A DNA stretch of 64,000 nucleotides from Halobacteriales archaeon SW_8_68_21 (lineage in GTDB: Archaea > Halobacteriota > Halobacteria > Halobacteriales > Haloferacaceae), in NCBI GenBank assembly GCA_003023405.1, contig PXST01000004.1:1-64000 (forward strand), in the 5' to 3' direction. The notes beneath the pieces were generated by a model. That model had not been told where the DNA came from and ran no database searches. It saw nothing but the letters and a program-made list of their open reading frames with translations. Of the stretch, positions 39,580 to 48,498 are shown piece after piece (within the stretch, counting starts at the first letter, position 1; every line of letters begins with the position of its first letter). The position numbers were made by a program, and so were the translations under genes.

Positions 39580-40401
39580 ATGCGCCTCAGCGAGGTCGCT
39601 TGGACCGACGTCCGGGACGCCGACATCGACGTCGCGTTCCTTCCGGTCGGCAGTACGGAACAGCACGGACCACATGCGCCGCTCGGTACCGACACGCTGA
39701 ACGCCGTCGCCGTCGCCGAGGCCGGGGCCGACGCGTACGGGACCAGGGGATTGATCGAGGAGGGCGAGGAGAGCAAGGAGAGCGAGGAGAGCGAGGAGGG
39801 CCGCGGGGCGGAAGAGAGACCGCCCGCCGACCGTGGCGAGGTCGTGGTCGCGCCGCCGGTCCCGGTCGGCGTCGCCGAGGAACACCGCGCGTTCGACGGG
39901 ACGATGTGTGTCTCGCCGGAGACGTTTCGCGCGTACGTCCGGGAGTCGGCCGAGTCGCTGGTCGCGCACGGGGTCGACCGCGTCGTGTTCGTCAACGGGC
40001 ACGGGGGGAACGTCGAAGCGCTCGCGGAGGTCGCTCGCCGGTTCTCGCGCGACCCCGACCACGGCGGCTACGGCGTCGCGTTCACGTGGTTCGAGGCGGT
40101 CGGCGACCACGCGGGCGACATGGGCCACGCGGGACCGCTGGAGACGGGGCTGCTGCGCGCGATGAACCCGGACCTAGTCCGCGAGGAGCGCGTCGACGAG
40201 GCGGGTGCGGGCGCGGCCGACCGGTGGGGCGAGTGGGTCTCAGGCGTGAACCTCGCGCACGACTCCGACGAGTTCACCGACAACGGTGTCGTCGGTGACC
40301 CGCGGGATGGCGACGCCGAACGCGGCGAGGTGCTGCTCGACCGTGCGAGCGACGCGCTCGCGGAGCTGGCGGCGGCGGTGGTTGACCGGAGCCCGGAGTA
40401 G
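39580..40401 (+). CDS. Creatininase-family amidohydrolase
   Basis: 273 residues from MRLSEVAWTDVRDADID. Metal-site motifs PVGSTEQHGPHAPLGTDT, EEHRAFDGTMCVSPET and VFVNGHGGNVEAL match the creatininase family. Archaeal members include formamide hydrolases such as FAPy deformylase in flavin/deazaflavin synthesis and MftE-like peptidases. Function not determinable without context. An acidic insertion around residues 60-82, encoded by tandem GAGGAGAGC-type repeats (39757-39813), interrupts a surface loop. Confidence 0.85.
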   Translation: MRLSEVAWTDVRDADIDVAFLPVGSTEQHGPHAPLGTDTLNAVAVAEAGADAYGTRGLIEEGEESKESEESEEGRGAEERPPADRGEVVVAPPVPVGVAEEHRAFDGTMCVSPETFRAYVRESAESLVAHGVDRVVFVNGHGGNVEALAEVARRFSRDPDHGGYGVAFTWFEAVGDHAGDMGHAGPLETGLLRAMNPDLVREERVDEAGAGAADRWGEWVSGVNLAHDSDEFTDNGVVGDPRDGDAERGEVLLDRASDALAELAAAVVDRSPE

Positions 40402-40429
40402 CGGAGTGGGCTAACGCGGAGGGCGACCG

Positions 40430-40831
40430 CTACTCCTCGTCGTCGGCGGCGTCCTGAAGCGCCCCGCGGATCGCGGGGACGGTGCCGGTGAGGGAGGCCA
40501 CCTCGTCGGCGGCGCTCTCGATGTCGCCGACGAGCGATTCGAGCTCCTCGATCTCGGCTTCCAAGTCGTCGGCGTCCTCGAAGGCGTCGGCGCGCTCGCC
40601 GAGGACGTACGCCTTCTTCGCCGAGCGCACGCTGTCGACCGCGTCGCCGGCGTCGAGCGCGGACTTCAACCCGTTGAGCGCGCCGAGTACGTTGTCCGCG
40701 TCCGTCTCCCACACCGCGTCCGGGTCCGGGAGCTGCTCGCGCGCCGCGGCGAGGTGTTCTTCGACCTCCGCGCGCGTCTCCGCGGCCGCCTCGCCGAACA
40801 GGTCGTCGTCGTCGAACGTGGACTGGCTCAT
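40430..40831 (-). CDS. Coiled-coil haloarchaeal protein (DUF5790-like)
   Basis: 133 residues, highly acidic, MSQSTFDDDDLFGEAAAETR. Predicted all-alpha: REQLPDPDAVWETDADNVL, NGLKSALDAGDAVDSV, and a long charged helix ADDLEAEIEELESLVGDIE. Matches my recollection of the haloarchaeal DUF5790 family. Soluble, role unknown. A terminal EDED-rich region is adaptive. Confidence 0.7.
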   Translation of the reverse strand: MSQSTFDDDDLFGEAAAETRAEVEEHLAAAREQLPDPDAVWETDADNVLGALNGLKSALDAGDAVDSVRSAKKAYVLGERADAFEDADDLEAEIEELESLVGDIESAADEVASLTGTVPAIRGALQDAADDEE

Positions 40832-41120
40832 ACCCGGAGCGTCGTGCCCGCACCGTTTAAAAACGTGCCCGAAAGTGGAAGTGAAACCGACGGAGGTGGG
40901 AGTTCATCCCCGGATCGAAGGGTCTCGCGTTCGGTTTCGGTCCGCGGACCACCCCGCAGAGAGCCGGACTCCCCTCCGGGGCGGGGGGCGACATCGGCCG
41001 CGGGGCGGGCGTCGCGGGTCCGAGCGGCGTCGGTCCTGCGGTTCGGGTCCGGCACGGTCGACCGTTCGGCCGGGGGGTCGGTCAAACCGACTACGAGGAC
41101 CGGTGTTTTAGCTCCCGAGG

Positions 41121-41827
41121 TCACGTCGAGTTCCACGGGGCCGCCTCGAAGTCGACGACGCGTTCGCCGCGGTCGAGCGCGTCGATCCGGGCGATCTGGT
41201 CGGCCGTCACACCTGCGCCGAGGTCGCGTCGTGGGCATCGGCGACCTCCCGGAGCGGGTCGACGCCGGCGACGCGGTTGCGTGCGATCGGCGAGTAGGCG
41301 ACGAGCCAGTGGTCGTGTTCGACGGCGTACTCGCGGAGCGTCTCCTGCTGGAGGAGGGGGTGACACTCCACCTGATGGGCGAACACGTCGTGGTCGAGGC
41401 GGTCGATCGCCTCGTCGAGCTGGTCCGGCTCGAAGTTCGAGAGCCCGATCCGGTCGATCACGCCGTCGTCAACGAGGTCGTCGAGCGCGGGCAGCGTCTC
41501 CGCTGGGTCGTAGCTGTTGATCGGCCAGTGGACGTACAACAGGTCGATCGAGTCGACGCCGAGCCGGTCGCGGCTGGCGCGCGCAGTCTCGACCGCGTCG
41601 TCGTACGAGAGGTTGTCCGTCGAGAGCTTCGTCGCGACGAACAGGTCCTCGCGATCGACATCGCTCCGGTCGATCCCGTCGCCGACGGACGCCTCGTTGT
41701 CGTACCCCTGCGCGGTGTCGACGTGGCGGTAGCCGGTGTCGATCGCGTGGGCGACCCCGCCGGCGCACTCCTCGCCGGCCGCCAGCTTGTACGTCCCGTA
41801 CCCGAGTCGGTCGAAGGCGTCTACCAT
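41121..41827 (-). pseudogene. Aldo/keto reductase, truncated by internal loss and frameshift
   Basis: N-terminal part (41827 to 41207) has MVDAFDRLGYGTYKLA, catalytic Asp/Tyr region DTAQGYDNEA, catalytic Lys in VATKLS and His in LYVHWPIN. It stops in frame after HDATSAQV. The C-terminus GVTADQIARIDALDRGERVVD...APWNST, ending at 41121, is in a different frame. The segment that should hold the NADPH 2'-phosphate loop (PKAT-like), roughly 35-40 residues, is absent. Together this makes a damaged gene. Stand-alone, convergent with nothing obvious. Confidence 0.83.
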
Positions 41828-41899
41828 GCCCGACCGTTCCTCCGTCGACCGGAAAAGTCCGACCGTTCGCGTTGCCCCGGGTGTCCGGCGCGGCGGCGG

Positions 41900-43012
41900 T
41901 CAGTCGTCGCTCGCGACGAGGTCCTCGTACCGCGCGCCGGTCTGTTTCAATGTCTCCGTCGAGTAGAGCCGCTCGTGTGAGACGGGGAGGTGGTCGGCGG
42001 CCAGTTCGTCGATCTTCGCGTCGACCGCGTCCACCTTGCGGCCGTGGATCATCGTGAACAGATTGTACTCCCAGTCCTGGTCGGGGCGGCGCGGTCGGTG
42101 GTAACAGAGGGTGACGTACGAGAGGCTCCCGACCGCCTCGCCGCGCGCGTCGAGTTCGTCGTCGGGCACGTCCCAGACCACCATACAGTTGTTCGTGAAG
42201 CCGGTGACGACGTGGTTGACGATACAGCCGATCCGCTTGATACAGCCGTCCGCGAGCAGTCGCTCGACCGCCGCGAGGACGTCGTCGATGTCGGCGTCGA
42301 CCTCACTAGCCACGTCGGCGTAGGGAGTCGAAGACAGCGGGAAGCCGTCCTGAATCGCGAGGAGGAGATCGGTTTCGAGGGGTTCGAGGTCGCCGCGGGC
42401 GCTCTCTGAGATGCGTGTGGCGGAGACCGCCGTCTCGGACGCTCGCGGGTCGCTTCGCTCCCCGCTCGCGGATTTCGAGGCGCTTCGCGCTTCGCCCGAT
42501 TCCCGAGCGAATCGGTCGCCGTTGACGACGGGGAACTCGAGATCGATGTAGTAGTCCGTGCGCATCGGGAGCACCAGCACCTCGCAGCCGGTCCGTTCCT
42601 CGATCTCCGCGAGGATCGCGTCGCGCCGCTCCCGCGAGCCGGCGGTGACGACGAACCACTGGTTCCACTCGTGGTCGCGCCGATAGTTGTGGTTCACCTG
42701 CCGGTAGCCGTCGATCACCTCGGCGACCTCGTCGAAGCGCTCCTCGGGCGCGCGCACCGCGGCGAGCGTCGAGGAGCCGATCACTGGCGGGTTGAGGACC
42801 GCGCCGAACCGGCGGAACACGCCGCGCTCGCGGAGGCCGCGGACGCGGTCGAGGACGGCGTCGGCGTCGAGGTCGACGCCCGTCTCGGCCGCGATCTCGC
42901 GGGCGACTCGCTCGAACGGGCGCGACTCGACGGGGAAGCCGCTCTGGTACTCGTCGATGAGGATCGCGTCGACCGCGTCGACATCGGCCCGCCAGTCGGC
43001 GTCCAGACTCAT
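41900..43012 (-). CDS. Siroheme decarboxylase, fused AhbA/AhbB-like
   Basis: 370 residues. Two AsnC-like halves are fused: the first (GFPVESRPFERVAREI, RRFGAVLNPPVIGSS, NHNYRRDHEWNQWFVV) and the second (IKRIGCIVNHVVTGFTNNCMV, YHRPRRPDQDWEYNLFTMIHG), separated by a low-complexity Ser/Arg-rich linker near residues 175-205. AhbAB decarboxylates siroheme to didecarboxysiroheme in the alternative haem pathway of archaea. Earlier annotations call such proteins Lrp/AsnC regulators. Haem is needed for KatG in this window, a weak functional link. Confidence 0.85.
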   Translation of the reverse strand: MSLDADWRADVDAVDAILIDEYQSGFPVESRPFERVAREIAAETGVDLDADAVLDRVRGLRERGVFRRFGAVLNPPVIGSSTLAAVRAPEERFDEVAEVIDGYRQVNHNYRRDHEWNQWFVVTAGSRERRDAILAEIEERTGCEVLVLPMRTDYYIDLEFPVVNGDRFARESGEARSASKSASGERSDPRASETAVSATRISESARGDLEPLETDLLLAIQDGFPLSSTPYADVASEVDADIDDVLAAVERLLADGCIKRIGCIVNHVVTGFTNNCMVVWDVPDDELDARGEAVGSLSYVTLCYHRPRRPDQDWEYNLFTMIHGRKVDAVDAKIDELAADHLPVSHERLYSTETLKQTGARYEDLVASDD

Positions 43013-43149
43013 TGTGTACGTTTGGGGTCGGGTATACGTACTGTTTTCGGAGCGGCGTCGAAGAACAGCAGATCGCAGGCTCGGAGCACACCGAGGCAGT
43101 AGGGGCCGATCATCAGCGGGGCGAGGGGGTCGGCGGGGGGTTCGAGGAG

Positions 43150-43302
43150 TCAGTCGTCGCCGGTGGCGGGCGTCGAGACGAATGCCCGGGCGCTCTCCTC
43201 GAGCTGGTCCGTCGAACAGCCGCCGACGGTCGCCGCCTGTTCGAGGGTCAGCGTGCGGGAACGATACAGCGTGAGCGCCGTGGACACGGATTTGGATGTC
43301 AT
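43150..43302 (-). CDS. Small HTH-like haloarchaeal protein
   Basis: 50 residues, MTSKSVSTALTLYRSRTLTLEQAATVGGCS..., a short helix-turn-helix-like fold (DUF7317-like by memory). Start at 43302 was chosen because the TTATATG element on the minus strand around 43329-43336 is ~30 nt upstream, the spacing of a leaderless transcript. A Met five codons earlier (43317) would lie upstream of the inferred start site. Function unknown. Confidence 0.6.
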   Translation of the reverse strand: MTSKSVSTALTLYRSRTLTLEQAATVGGCSTDQLEESARAFVSTPATGDD

Positions 43303-43604
43303 CGGGTACGATCGCATACTAGATGAACGTACATATAACGCTAACGCCTTCTGTAGATGGTTACGGAATGTAGCGGGGACAGAATAACTGAGAGATACAA
43401 TTCTGTTCGTCAGAAAAGTACGAACGTGTATTTTCTTCTTGCGAACAGTTACCACGGATACCGCGAGAACGGCCTCGCGGTCCGGATCCGTCGCTCGCGC
43501 GCGCCGACTCCCGGTTCGGAGGCCGTCAGGTGAGTGGCCAGCCCGGTTCCCGTCGCGCGGGAGCCGAGCGGGGGACTTTTCGTCGGGAAGGCCGAACGGA
43601 GCGT

Positions 43605-44714
43605 ATGGCTCAGGCGACTCAGGAGTTCGGCGACTGGCCCCTCAAACGGCTGATGACCGAGGTCTGCGGCTCCGGCCACAAGTCGGCCGACGACCTCACG
43701 CGCACGCAGGCGACGGAGGCGTTCGAGCGCATCCTCGCGGGCGAGCCGGACCCGACGACGCTCGGGGCGTTCTGGCTCGCGAACCGCTGGAAGCGGAACA
43801 CGGCGGAGGAGTTGGGCGCGTACGTCGACGTGATGTGCGAGCGCGTCGAGTACGCCGAACCCGACGCCGACCCCGTCGACTGCGGCGCGAACTACGACGG
43901 GAAGGGCCGGACCGCGATCTTGGGCGTCGCGGCCGGCGCGGTCGCGGCCGCGACGGGCACGCCCGTCGTCGTCCACTCGGGCGACCGCGTGCCGACCCAG
44001 AAGCAGGACGCGTACAAGCACGTCCTCGACGAACTCAGCGTCCACACGGAGCTGACGCCGTCGGCCTCCGCCGACATGGTCGACGAGACCGGCTTCGGCT
44101 TCTACTACCAGCCCGCGTTCAACCCCGCGATCGACGACCTGTTCGAGCGCCGCGACATGATGGGCGTCCGGTCGTTCGTCAACACGATCGAGACGCTGGC
44201 GAACCCGGCCGGGGCCTCCGTCCACCTCGGCTCCTTCTATCACCTCGCGTTCGCAAAGAAGGTGGTCGACACGTTCGTTGCGAGCGAGTTCCACGACCTC
44301 GACCGCGTCCTGATGTTCCAGGGCATGGAGGGGTACGACGACGTGCGCCCCGGCTACACGAAGGTCGCCGAGTGGGACGCTGTGGGCGGAGACGCGACTG
44401 GCGGCGAAGACGACGCCGGTAGCGGGAGCGCTTCCTTCGGCGACTTCGAGATCGAGACCGCGAAGTACGGGATGGACCTCGAAGAGGCGGACCTCGCGGT
44501 CGACGACGTCGCCGTCGACTCCGCCGAGATCACCGAGGAAGTGCTGGCCGGCGAGCGCGACGGCGCGTTCGCGGACGCGGTCGCCGTCAACGCCGCGCTC
44601 CGGATCTACGCCGGCGAGGACGCCGACTCCATCGAGGAGGGGCTGGAACTGGCCCGCGAGGCGATCGACGACGGCTCGGCCGCGGCGGTCCTCGACGACC
44701 TCCGCGAGTTCTGA
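43605..44714 (+). CDS. Anthranilate phosphoribosyltransferase-like protein (TrpD paralogue)
   Basis: 369 residues, MAQATQEFGDWPLKRLMTEV. Glycosyltransferase family 3: an N-terminal helical domain and a core with CGANYDGKGRTAILGVAAGA, GTPVVVHSGDRVPTQKQDAY and SFYHLAFAKKVV. It resembles TrpD but the characteristic KHGN motif is replaced by HSGD, so it could use another substrate. No trp genes are nearby. It ends before a T-rich terminator at 44764. Confidence 0.8.
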   Translation: MAQATQEFGDWPLKRLMTEVCGSGHKSADDLTRTQATEAFERILAGEPDPTTLGAFWLANRWKRNTAEELGAYVDVMCERVEYAEPDADPVDCGANYDGKGRTAILGVAAGAVAAATGTPVVVHSGDRVPTQKQDAYKHVLDELSVHTELTPSASADMVDETGFGFYYQPAFNPAIDDLFERRDMMGVRSFVNTIETLANPAGASVHLGSFYHLAFAKKVVDTFVASEFHDLDRVLMFQGMEGYDDVRPGYTKVAEWDAVGGDATGGEDDAGSGSASFGDFEIETAKYGMDLEEADLAVDDVAVDSAEITEEVLAGERDGAFADAVAVNAALRIYAGEDADSIEEGLELAREAIDDGSAAAVLDDLREF

Positions 44715-44757
44715 TCGCCGGGGGCCAATCTCCGGGAGCTCCCGATTCCTCTCGAAG

Positions 44758-44774
44758 GCCGAAAAAATTTTTTT
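44758..44774 (+). terminator. Poly-T terminator
   Basis: A run of A then seven T (AAAAAATTTTTTTG) ends ~55 nt after the TrpD-like stop, the usual T-rich form of archaeal terminators. The adjoining GGCCG provides a GC-rich lead. Confidence 0.6.
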
Positions 44775-44908
44775 GACGCCTCTCCCGCTGATTTTGGCCG
44801 AATTTTGGTCGGAGTTTGAAAAGTTCACTTATGAGCGGAGACCCGAGTATGGAGTGCGGAACCAACAGATGATACTCGCCAACGCGCCACACAAGGTGTT
44901 CACTCCGA

Positions 44909-45058
44909 ATGCCCGCCTGTGAGCACTGCGGAACCCACGTCTCCGAGCGGTTTGTCCGGGTGTTCTCGGACGCTCGCGGTCGGGTACACGCGTGTCCGAA
45001 CTGCTCCGCGAACGCCGGCATCGCGGAAGTCGCCAAGGAGCGAGCGCCGAACGCCTGA
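44909..45058 (+). CDS. 49-residue zinc-finger protein
   Basis: MPACEHCGTHVSERF...HACPNCSANAGIAE. Two CxxC pairs (CEHC and CPNC) form one zinc-binding site, like the small haloarchaeal 'micro-zinc-finger' proteins (DUF7563-like). It has an ATG at 44909 and TGA at 45056-45058. Such proteins influence motility and biofilm in Haloferax, but no role can be assigned here. It falls between the poly-T terminator and the nadE gene end. Confidence 0.7.
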   Translation: MPACEHCGTHVSERFVRVFSDARGRVHACPNCSANAGIAEVAKERAPNA

Positions 45059-45119
45059 GGTCACGCCACCGCCGAATGTCGCTATCGGCTCGCTTCGGCC
45101 CTCCTTCCGTTCGCGGACC

Positions 45120-45953
45120 CTACTGCTCGGGAGCGGGCGGCATCGCTCGCTTGTGGGCGCTGCGTTCGTGGAGGTCGACCACGCGGTCGACCGCCTCCTC
45201 CGAGACGTCCAGCTCTCGGACGGTCGCCGTCCGCGAGAGGCCGCCGTCGACGTGGACCGCCAGAATCGCGTCGACGGTGTCGTAGTCGAGCCCCATCTCT
45301 GTGGCGTCGGTCTGGCCCTCCCACATGCCCGCGGTCGGCTCCTGCGTGACCAGTTCGCGCGGGACGCCGACGTGCGCGGCAAGCTGTCGGACCTGCTGTT
45401 TGTAGAGGTTCCCAATGGGGTTACAGTCGACCGCCTGGTCGCCGTACTTCGTATAGTAGCCGGTCATCGCCTCCGCGCGGTTCCCAGTCCCGAGGACGAC
45501 CCGGTCTTCCGCGTTGGCGACGAAGTAGTTCAACACGGCGCGGGTGCGGACGTACACGTTGCCCGCCGCGGTGCGGTCGTCGGCCGCGTCCGGGACCGCG
45601 TCGAAGAACGCCTCCACGATGGGTTGGATCTCGACCACGTCGTACTCGATCCCGAGGTCGTGGGCGACGCGCTCCGCGTCGCTCATCACGTCCGCGTCGT
45701 TCACCGCCGAGGGCATGGTGAGGCCGTGAAGGCCGTCCTCGCCGAGGGCCTCGACGGCGAGGTGCGCGGTGAGCGTCGAGTCGATACCGCCGGAGATGCC
45801 GAGGACCGCGCCCTCCGCGCCCGCGTCGTCGACCACGTCGCGGATGAACGAGACGATACGCTCGCGGGTCGCCTCCAGTTCCGACTCCGAGAGGCGGAGG
45901 TCAAGTGGGGGGTCGTCCGACAACAACACCGACTGCTCTGAGGTCTGGCTCAT
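45120..45953 (-). CDS. nadE: NAD+ synthase (ammonia-dependent)
   Basis: 277 residues. PP-loop SGGIDS at residues 54-59; GTGNRAEAMTGYYTKYGD and NPIGNLYKQQVRQLA bind deamido-NAD, and the later QTDATEMGLDYDTVD fits the family. No glutaminase domain, so ammonia is the nitrogen donor. It completes NAD biosynthesis. Its start precedes the hairpin element copy B. Confidence 0.95.
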   Translation of the reverse strand: MSQTSEQSVLLSDDPPLDLRLSESELEATRERIVSFIRDVVDDAGAEGAVLGISGGIDSTLTAHLAVEALGEDGLHGLTMPSAVNDADVMSDAERVAHDLGIEYDVVEIQPIVEAFFDAVPDAADDRTAAGNVYVRTRAVLNYFVANAEDRVVLGTGNRAEAMTGYYTKYGDQAVDCNPIGNLYKQQVRQLAAHVGVPRELVTQEPTAGMWEGQTDATEMGLDYDTVDAILAVHVDGGLSRTATVRELDVSEEAVDRVVDLHERSAHKRAMPPAPEQ

Positions 45954-46050
45954 GGAGAAACGTTAGGAACCGAGACGACTAATACCCACGTGTCGACCGC
46001 ATGAACTGGACGCGCGTCGAGTTTGCTTCGGAAACCACGACCGATCGGTT

Positions 46051-46291
46051 GCGGTGGCGCGCGCCTGCGAGCGGTCGTCCCCGGCGACCGCGAGACGTGA
46101 GGGACCTTCGGTCCCTCTGGCAGCCGGCGCGAAGCGTCGGCTGCCAGAGAATCTTCGATTCTCGCTGCCGCGAGGATCAAGACGGGCGACGCGAGGACCG
46201 CAGGAAAGGAGAGCAACGCGAGCGACCGACGAGGACCACAGCGAACACATCGAGTCCTCGCGGGTGGGGCTTCGGTGGTCTCGGTCGTGGC
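46051..46291. repeat. Modular hairpin element, copy B
   Basis: Within a ~400-nt gap (45954-46354). Starts GCGGTGGCGCGCGCCT as in copy A. Three touching hairpins: GAGGGACC-TTC-GGTCCCTC (46099-46117), CTGGCAGCCG...CGGCTGCCAG (46117-46147) and GAGAATC-TTC-GATTCTC (46147-46163). Tail GGGGCTTCGGTGGTCTCGG at 46266-46284 parallels copy A. Lacks the 69-70 bp tandem units. No coding evidence. Confidence 0.7.
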
Positions 46292-46354
46292 AGGATCAAC
46301 AGCGTATCGCCGGGCGGCCGGGAACGCATCGACGCCCCCGACGCCGCCGCCCAC

Positions 46355-47014
46355 TTATAAGACCCCCTCGCGCTCGGCCAACAGCAGTCCCTCAAGCGTC
46401 GCGTCGTTCGTCGGCGGCTCTCGGGCGATTTCCAGCGCCTCCTCGACCGGGACCGACCGCGGCGCGAGGAACTCGTTGCTGTCGTGGTCGACGTCGACCG
46501 GGGTCAGTCCCTCGGCGAACACGTAGCCGCGCGTGTGGCGCAACACGCCCGTCGAACACCACACCTCCTGAAGCAGCGCGGTCGAGTCCGGTTCGAACCC
46601 GGTCTCCTCGGCGAGCTCACGCGCGCCCGCCTCGGTGTAGGACTCGCCGGGTTCGACGATCCCCGCGGGAAGCTCCAGTTGGGTGTTCCGCACCGTCGGG
46701 CGGTACTGCTCGACGAACAGCACCCGGTCGTCGGCGACCGCGACGATCACCGTCGCGGGCGACAGCTCCGCCCAGTAGTACTTCTTTTCGGTCCCGTCGG
46801 GCTGCTCGACGCGGTCGTAGCCGCCGACGAACCAGCCCTCGTCGTACTCGACGACGACCTCCGTCACCGGCCACTCCGGCTCACCCGGCAGCGAGTGGTT
46901 CCGCCCGTCGGAGAACGCGGGGAGGTCGCGGAGGTCGGCGGCGTCCCGCCGGCGGTCAGCCCGCGCGCTGTCACGACCGTCTTCGGAATCGCCGCCTCCG
47001 TGTTCGCCCGTCAC
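46355..47014 (-). CDS. NUDIX hydrolase (ADP-ribose pyrophosphatase-like)
   Basis: 219 residues from a GTG at 47014, which overlaps the preceding TGA (GTGA). The Nudix box GIVEPGESYTEAG...RELAEETGF is at residues 118-140. Upstream PATVIVAVADDRVLFVEQYR and downstream YVFAEGLTPVD fit ADP-ribose/NDP-sugar pyrophosphatases. The N-terminal ~45 residues are acidic and disordered. Substrate unknown. Confidence 0.9.
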   Translation of the reverse strand: MTGEHGGGDSEDGRDSARADRRRDAADLRDLPAFSDGRNHSLPGEPEWPVTEVVVEYDEGWFVGGYDRVEQPDGTEKKYYWAELSPATVIVAVADDRVLFVEQYRPTVRNTQLELPAGIVEPGESYTEAGARELAEETGFEPDSTALLQEVWCSTGVLRHTRGYVFAEGLTPVDVDHDSNEFLAPRSVPVEEALEIAREPPTNDATLEGLLLAEREGVL

Positions 47015-47394
47015 GACCGGATCACCTCCGCGTGGTAGACCGCTCCGTTGCGACGCACCCGCACGCCGGTCTCCGTCGAGGCGTTCGGCACCTGCTGGGT
47101 GAGGGCGTCGACCTCGTCGAACGGCGTGTGCGTGAACCACTTTTTCATCCCGAAGGGGCCGGTCTGGTAGCCGTCGGAGCGGCCGTCGGCGCTCTCTATC
47201 GCGCCGACCAGGTACGGGTACCGTCGGTCGGAGACGTTGTTCACGTCGGCCGCGGTGTCGTTCCTCTCGATCGGCTCGACGGTGAGGTAGTAGGGGTCGC
47301 CGCTCCCGAGATAGCCCGGCAGCGCGCCGAGCGCGAGCAGCGCGACGGCGACCAGGGCGATGGCGACGAGGAGGTTCCGGGTGACCCGGCGCAT
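47011..47394 (-). CDS. Membrane-anchored haloarchaeal protein
   Basis: 127 residues. A single N-terminal helix (NLLVAIALVAVALLALGALP) anchors it; the rest (TVEPIERNDTAADVNNVSDRR...) is extracytoplasmic or cytoplasmic and acidic with a beta-rich end (TGVRVRRNGAVYHAEVI). No lipobox. The TGA overlaps the Nudix GTG, so the two are coupled. Unknown function. Confidence 0.7.
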   Translation of the reverse strand: MRRVTRNLLVAIALVAVALLALGALPGYLGSGDPYYLTVEPIERNDTAADVNNVSDRRYPYLVGAIESADGRSDGYQTGPFGMKKWFTHTPFDEVDALTQQVPNASTETGVRVRRNGAVYHAEVIRS

Positions 47395-47507
47395 GGCCGC
47401 CGTAGGGACCGCCGGGGAATAGCGGTTTCGACCGGGGGCGGGGAGGCGCTCGCGAACGACGACGGGACCGCCGACGCGCTTTAGCCCGCCGCGCCCCTTC
47501 CGACCGC

Positions 47508-48464
47508 ATGGAGTATCGGTTCGAGCTGGCGCTGTGTGCCGCGCTCGAATCCCCGGACCGGGTCGTCGCCCGACAGCTCGGCGCGGGCGTCGAGACGCCC
47601 GGCACGCGCATCGTCGACACCTGTCTGCTGTCGCCCGGTCCCGGGTTCGACGACCGCGCCGCGATCGCCGCCGAGCGGATCCCGGACCCCGCCATCGAGG
47701 CCGCCGTCGGCCCCGGCGAGGCGGTCCCCGTCGCGGAGGCGTTCGACCTCCCGCCGGACCGGGCCGCGGTCGTCGTCGAGCGCGCGGTCGAGGTCGGCTA
47801 CCTCGAACACGAACGCCGGGACGGGCGGCCGGTCGTGCGGGCAACCGCGCGCTACCCGGACGACTGGGTCGACGAGTTGGTCGCCGTCGAGAACAAGCCC
47901 GACCTCGGGACGCCCGGCGACCTCGAAGCCCAGCTTCGGTACGACGCCGCGCTCGGCCTGTTCGACGAGGTCGTCCTCGCGACCGCCTCCTACGTCACCC
48001 GCGCGCACCTCAACCGGATCCCGGACGCCGTCGGGGTCTGGCGGTTCGATCCCGAGACGGGCGAGCGCGAGGTGATCCGCGGGGCGACGCCGCTCGACCC
48101 GGACGCGTCGGGAGTCGAGATACGCGACGAACGCCCCTCGCGAACGGACATCGCGCTCGTCGACCCGGCGGCGAAGGCCCGCAAGCGTCGTCGGATCGCC
48201 GAGCGGGCGTACGGGAAGGGATGGCGTCCCGACCCGCCAGCGTGCGCGAACGGGGAGGCGACCGCCGACGGGCGACCGCGCTGTGCGGAGTTCGACCGCG
48301 TGGTCGACCCCGGCCGCGAGTGTGGGAGCGGCTGTCCCGCCTTCGAGCCGGCCGAGCCGCCGGACGCGAAGCGGGAGCGCCTCCGAGACGAGCGGACCGC
48401 GTGGGTCGCCACCCCCGACGGAGACGGTCCGCGCCGGCAGTCCGGGCTCTCGCGGTTTCTGTGA
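47508..48464 (+). CDS. DUF5787-like protein with nuclease-type motif
   Basis: 318 residues, MEYRFELALCAALESPDRV. An N-terminal wHTH-like part, then IVDTCLL (Asp37), VAVENKPDLGTPGDLE (Glu128, Lys130) and QLRYD (Gln142), in the order of PD-(D/E)xK nucleases. A later cluster Cys246, Cys259, Cys272, Cys276 could bind zinc or an Fe-S cluster. Haloarchaea-only family by my recollection. Nuclease activity is an inference from motif spacing. Confidence 0.7.
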   Translation: MEYRFELALCAALESPDRVVARQLGAGVETPGTRIVDTCLLSPGPGFDDRAAIAAERIPDPAIEAAVGPGEAVPVAEAFDLPPDRAAVVVERAVEVGYLEHERRDGRPVVRATARYPDDWVDELVAVENKPDLGTPGDLEAQLRYDAALGLFDEVVLATASYVTRAHLNRIPDAVGVWRFDPETGEREVIRGATPLDPDASGVEIRDERPSRTDIALVDPAAKARKRRRIAERAYGKGWRPDPPACANGEATADGRPRCAEFDRVVDPGRECGSGCPAFEPAEPPDAKRERLRDERTAWVATPDGDGPRRQSGLSRFL

Positions 48465-48498
48465 GAACGCTTATACGCCGAGGGCGGGTTTCCCTGGT

